From Acidobacteria bacterium 37-71-11 (lineage in GTDB: Bacteria; Acidobacteriota; Thermoanaerobaculia; Thermoanaerobaculales; Thermoanaerobaculaceae), in contig NCBR01000031.1 of the NCBI GenBank assembly GCA_002279285.1, forward strand, positions 1 through 16,967: DNA of 16,967 nt. Reading direction: 5' to 3'. Below are positions 14,896-16,967 of this stretch, piece by piece. Both the position numbers and the translations under genes were made by a program. Position 1 is the first letter of the stretch. The number at the start of each line of letters is the position of its first letter. The notes under the pieces were generated by a model. It did no database searches, was not told where the DNA came from, and worked only from the letters and a program-made list of their open reading frames with translations.

Positions 14896-15062
14896 GAAGA
14901 AAACAGCTCCAGCGGCAACCTGAGAGCAAGACTGGGGTGGGGCGAGGAGTCACGGGCGCCATGCAAGGGCGATGCGCCGTACCCGCCGCTGTCACTCTTG
15001 TGATGCTCGCCAGCTGGCTGCCGCTATGCTTGGTCGACTTGGGGCCCCTTACAATGTCCGGC
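14896..15062. other. Intergenic gap between convergent genes, no feature recognised
   Basis: A stretch of 167 bases between the carboxyltransferase stop and the end of the secreted-protein gene. It contains a GGGGCCCC palindrome followed by TTACAATG near 15042-15057, but no convincing terminator hairpin with a T-tract, and no small coding frame with a ribosome site. Confidence 0.5.
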
Positions 15063-16709
15063 TCAATAAGTTGGGGCGTGAGCAGTCGACTCGCCTTGGA
15101 AGTTGACCCCGCCGACGCTCGCGCCACTGATCGTCACCGGCCTATGAGCAGGAACGAAGTTGTAGCCACTCTTGCTCGGTGTGACCGTATAGGTACCGTT
15201 CGGCACTCCGGTGATGGTGTACGCGCCTGACGAGTTGGAGTAGGTTCCGTGCGTGCCGGTGGTCACATACGCCACCATGCCAAGGCCAGTGTTCATATCC
15301 GTGATGGTACCGGAGATGGAGAACGTCGCGCCCAGAGAGCAGCTCGGGAACTTGAACGACCCGATGCGGGTGTACCAGTTCGAACCACCTCCGCCCGTGT
15401 ACTCCTGGGTGTACCAGAAGGTGCAGTCGTCCGTGGGGTCGACCTGCATGGCGCTGTAGTCGCCCCACCGGTTGTAGCCGGTGTTGATGACGCCGTTGCC
15501 GGCCACCAGTTGCTGCTCGCCCTGAGGCAAGGTGCCGAGTGGGTCGCCGACCAGACGGCCGGAGTAATAAACCGACGGGTACCTGCTGGCGCTGGAGCCG
15601 CTGTACCCCAGGGCGACGTCGCCGCTGTGGTCCATGGCGATGCTGCCCATCCAGCGGTACAGCCCGTCGGCTGGCGCCAGCGTGCCCTGCTGGTAAAGGG
15701 TCCAGTCGGCGGGACTGGTCCGGTGCATCTCATACCAGCGCACGCCGGCGACACCGCCGCCACCGTCCACCGTGTGGTTCGCGACCAGGTTCTCGTGATT
15801 ACCGGTATTGCGCCATTGCAGACGGTACATCGTGTTGCCGCTGAAGGCGTCGACCGACTCACCAGGCGAGGGCATCGGCACGCACGCCCGAGTGCCCGGG
15901 CAGACGTCGTTGTAGGCCGCCACCGGAACGATGCTGTTCGGCTGCCCGCTGCACGCCGCGCCGAAGCACGCCGCGCCCGGGTTGGTCCAGTCATAGGTCA
16001 GGTTCCAGATCAAGAACGAGGGCTGCATCTGGCCCGTGGCCGTGCCGGCCGGGGCCACCTCGCCGAAGATCGCGGTGCCCGTCGGCGGTGCGATGGTGCC
16101 GTCAAAGTCCGCCGGCAGAACCGACCACCAGTTAGCCCCGGTCTGGTCGATGTGGATCATCGCCGCCGTAGGGTCGCCGGCGACCATCTTGGCGCGCTCA
16201 AGGGCAAGGATGCCGACGCTGTTCTCAGTGTTGAACTGGAACTGGTTGTAGGTCCCGAGGTACGCATCCGACCAGATGCCGTACTTCGGGTAGTCGGGGA
16301 AGACGCTCCCCGTGGTGTACTCGTACTGGTAGTACGTCCCAAGCGGGTCCGGGGATGTCGACACCGCGAAGCATTGATGATACGGAACGGCGTGGACGTC
16401 AAACTGGGCGACAAACCAACGGTCCGCGAGTTTGTCGTAGAGGACGATTGGATCGCCACTGTTCGATGACTGACACGTGCCACCGAAGCCGGCCCAGAAG
16501 CTGTTGCCGGCATGTGGTGAGCCAATCATCGCTCCGGTGGTCTTGTCAAAGATCGCCCACGCCAGGTTGACCCACTGAAAATTGACGTTGCTGGCCGGCG
16601 AGTTGCCACCAACCGCACCCTCGGTGTCGGGCGGCGTGAGCTCGAACCCGAACAAGGTCTGGTCGACCGTGCTCGGAATGCCGTCGAAGCTCGTGATCGG
16701 CGCCGGCAT
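15063..16709 (-). CDS. Body of a large secreted protein with C-terminal carboxypeptidase-regulatory-like domain (downstream of an amber codon)
   Basis: A 548-codon open stretch beginning at ATG 16709 that is the in-frame continuation of the signal-peptide fragment at the right edge. The main part (PPDTEGAVGG, VNLAWAIFDKTTG, WAGFGGTC, GDPIVLYDKLADRWFVAQF, RWGDYSAMQVDPTDDCTFW) looks like a family of large secreted, probably beta-propeller-type proteins of unknown function found in soil bacteria. The last 80 residues (FSISGTITDMNTGLG ... GAYTITGVPNGTYTVTPSKS) form a transthyretin-like carboxypeptidase-regulatory domain, usually an extracellular binding or spacer module. ATG 16709 has no ribosome-binding site and would make a protein without a signal peptide, so it is unlikely to be a real start. 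Interrupted gene or suppressed stop are the options. Confidence 0.75.
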   Translation of the reverse strand: MPAPITSFDGIPSTVDQTLFGFELTPPDTEGAVGGNSPASNVNFQWVNLAWAIFDKTTGAMIGSPHAGNSFWAGFGGTCQSSNSGDPIVLYDKLADRWFVAQFDVHAVPYHQCFAVSTSPDPLGTYYQYEYTTGSVFPDYPKYGIWSDAYLGTYNQFQFNTENSVGILALERAKMVAGDPTAAMIHIDQTGANWWSVLPADFDGTIAPPTGTAIFGEVAPAGTATGQMQPSFLIWNLTYDWTNPGAACFGAACSGQPNSIVPVAAYNDVCPGTRACVPMPSPGESVDAFSGNTMYRLQWRNTGNHENLVANHTVDGGGGVAGVRWYEMHRTSPADWTLYQQGTLAPADGLYRWMGSIAMDHSGDVALGYSGSSASRYPSVYYSGRLVGDPLGTLPQGEQQLVAGNGVINTGYNRWGDYSAMQVDPTDDCTFWYTQEYTGGGGSNWYTRIGSFKFPSCSLGATFSISGTITDMNTGLGMVAYVTTGTHGTYSNSSGAYTITGVPNGTYTVTPSKSGYNFVPAHRPVTISGASVGGVNFQGESTAHAPTY

Positions 16710-16724
16710 GTTGCTGAGGCCGAA

Positions 16725-16967
16725 CTAGCGCTGCACCACGGTGTCCGTGACCGCCGGCCTCGTTGGGAACAGATGGAGTTCGTTCGGGCGCTCGCGGTTC
16801 CCCAAGCCGGCCGGCGGGACCACCGGCTTAAGGCTGCTCATCGGCGGGGAGATCCCAAACTTGACGGGATACAGCACAGTGGGCCGAAGAGGCAGGCCCG
16901 ACGCGGCATCTGTGGCCACCGTGGACAGAACTACGAGTGCGACGGCGGCCATGAGGCACAAAGCGTT
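16725..16967 (-). pseudogene. N-terminal fragment of the same secreted protein, ended by an in-frame TAG; start beyond right edge
   Basis: Open to the right window edge. It encodes a signal-peptide hydrophobic run (LCLMAAVALVVLSTVA) followed by a Pro-rich segment (PLRPTVLYPVKFG, NELHLFPTRPAVTDTVVQR) and a TAG at 16727-16725. The next codons read F-G-L-S-N-M-P-A-P-I-T in the same frame and continue for more than 550 residues. A single base change can convert a sense codon such as TCG (Ser) to TAG, so this looks like one gene broken by a nonsense change, or an artefact. The real start codon may lie outside the window; TTG at 16961 is only the first possible start inside it. Confidence 0.7.

Noticed and set aside
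15040..15058. TTACAAT next to a GGGGCCCC palindrome as a plus-strand promoter
   Set aside because: It would drive only antisense RNA into the secreted-protein gene and has no convincing -35 box at the right distance.

Overview
The window is GC-rich bacterial chromosome (high G/C at third codon positions, several GTG/TTG starts). The gene content is a SUF cluster of the SufU type, a REC-like/PilZ protein, a STAS protein, a cytidylate-kinase-like/BON fusion, large secreted proteins with transthyretin-like C-terminal domains, and a small secreted three-Cys protein. This suggests an uncultured Acidobacteriota-like lineage such as Thermoanaerobaculia. That placement is an inference from gene types; no rRNA or other marker gene is present.

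Layout from left to right: (1) the N-terminal two fifths or so of a long-chain acyl-CoA synthetase on the minus strand, cut by the left edge; (2) a divergent plus-strand exported protein joining a gluzincin-like HEXXH domain to a ComEA-like helix-hairpin-helix C-terminus; (3) a convergent minus-strand pseudo-receiver/PilZ protein, divergent from a plus-strand STAS anti-sigma-factor-antagonist-like protein; (4) a minus-strand DHA2-type MFS exporter and a minus-strand cytidylate-kinase-like/BON protein; (5) a minus-strand SUF iron-sulfur operon read in the order rrf2/iscR-like regulator, sufC, sufB, sufD, sufS, sufU, DUF59 (sufT-like), spanning about 12560 to 6371; (6) a divergent small secreted plus-strand protein followed by a strong hairpin terminator; (7) a plus-strand biotin-dependent acyl-CoA carboxyltransferase beta subunit that lacks a conserved block of about 27 residues; (8) a large secreted minus-strand protein, open at the right edge and split by an in-frame amber codon.

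The SUF operon is the coherent functional unit. SufS releases sulfur from cysteine, SufU accepts it, the SufBCD complex builds the cluster, the DUF59 protein is expected to help maturation or transfer, and the Rrf2 protein with three cysteines is expected to sense cluster status and regulate the operon. Most junctions overlap by 1 to 8 bases. The exception is sufS-sufU, which is separated by about 157 bases holding a long imperfect inverted repeat.

The items most worth a second look are the in-frame loss in the carboxyltransferase active-site region, the amber-split secreted protein, the kinase/BON fusion, the metallopeptidase/HhH fusion, and the inverted-repeat element inside the suf operon. 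I did not find a clearly new multi-gene system, CRISPR array, insertion sequence, tRNA or rRNA.
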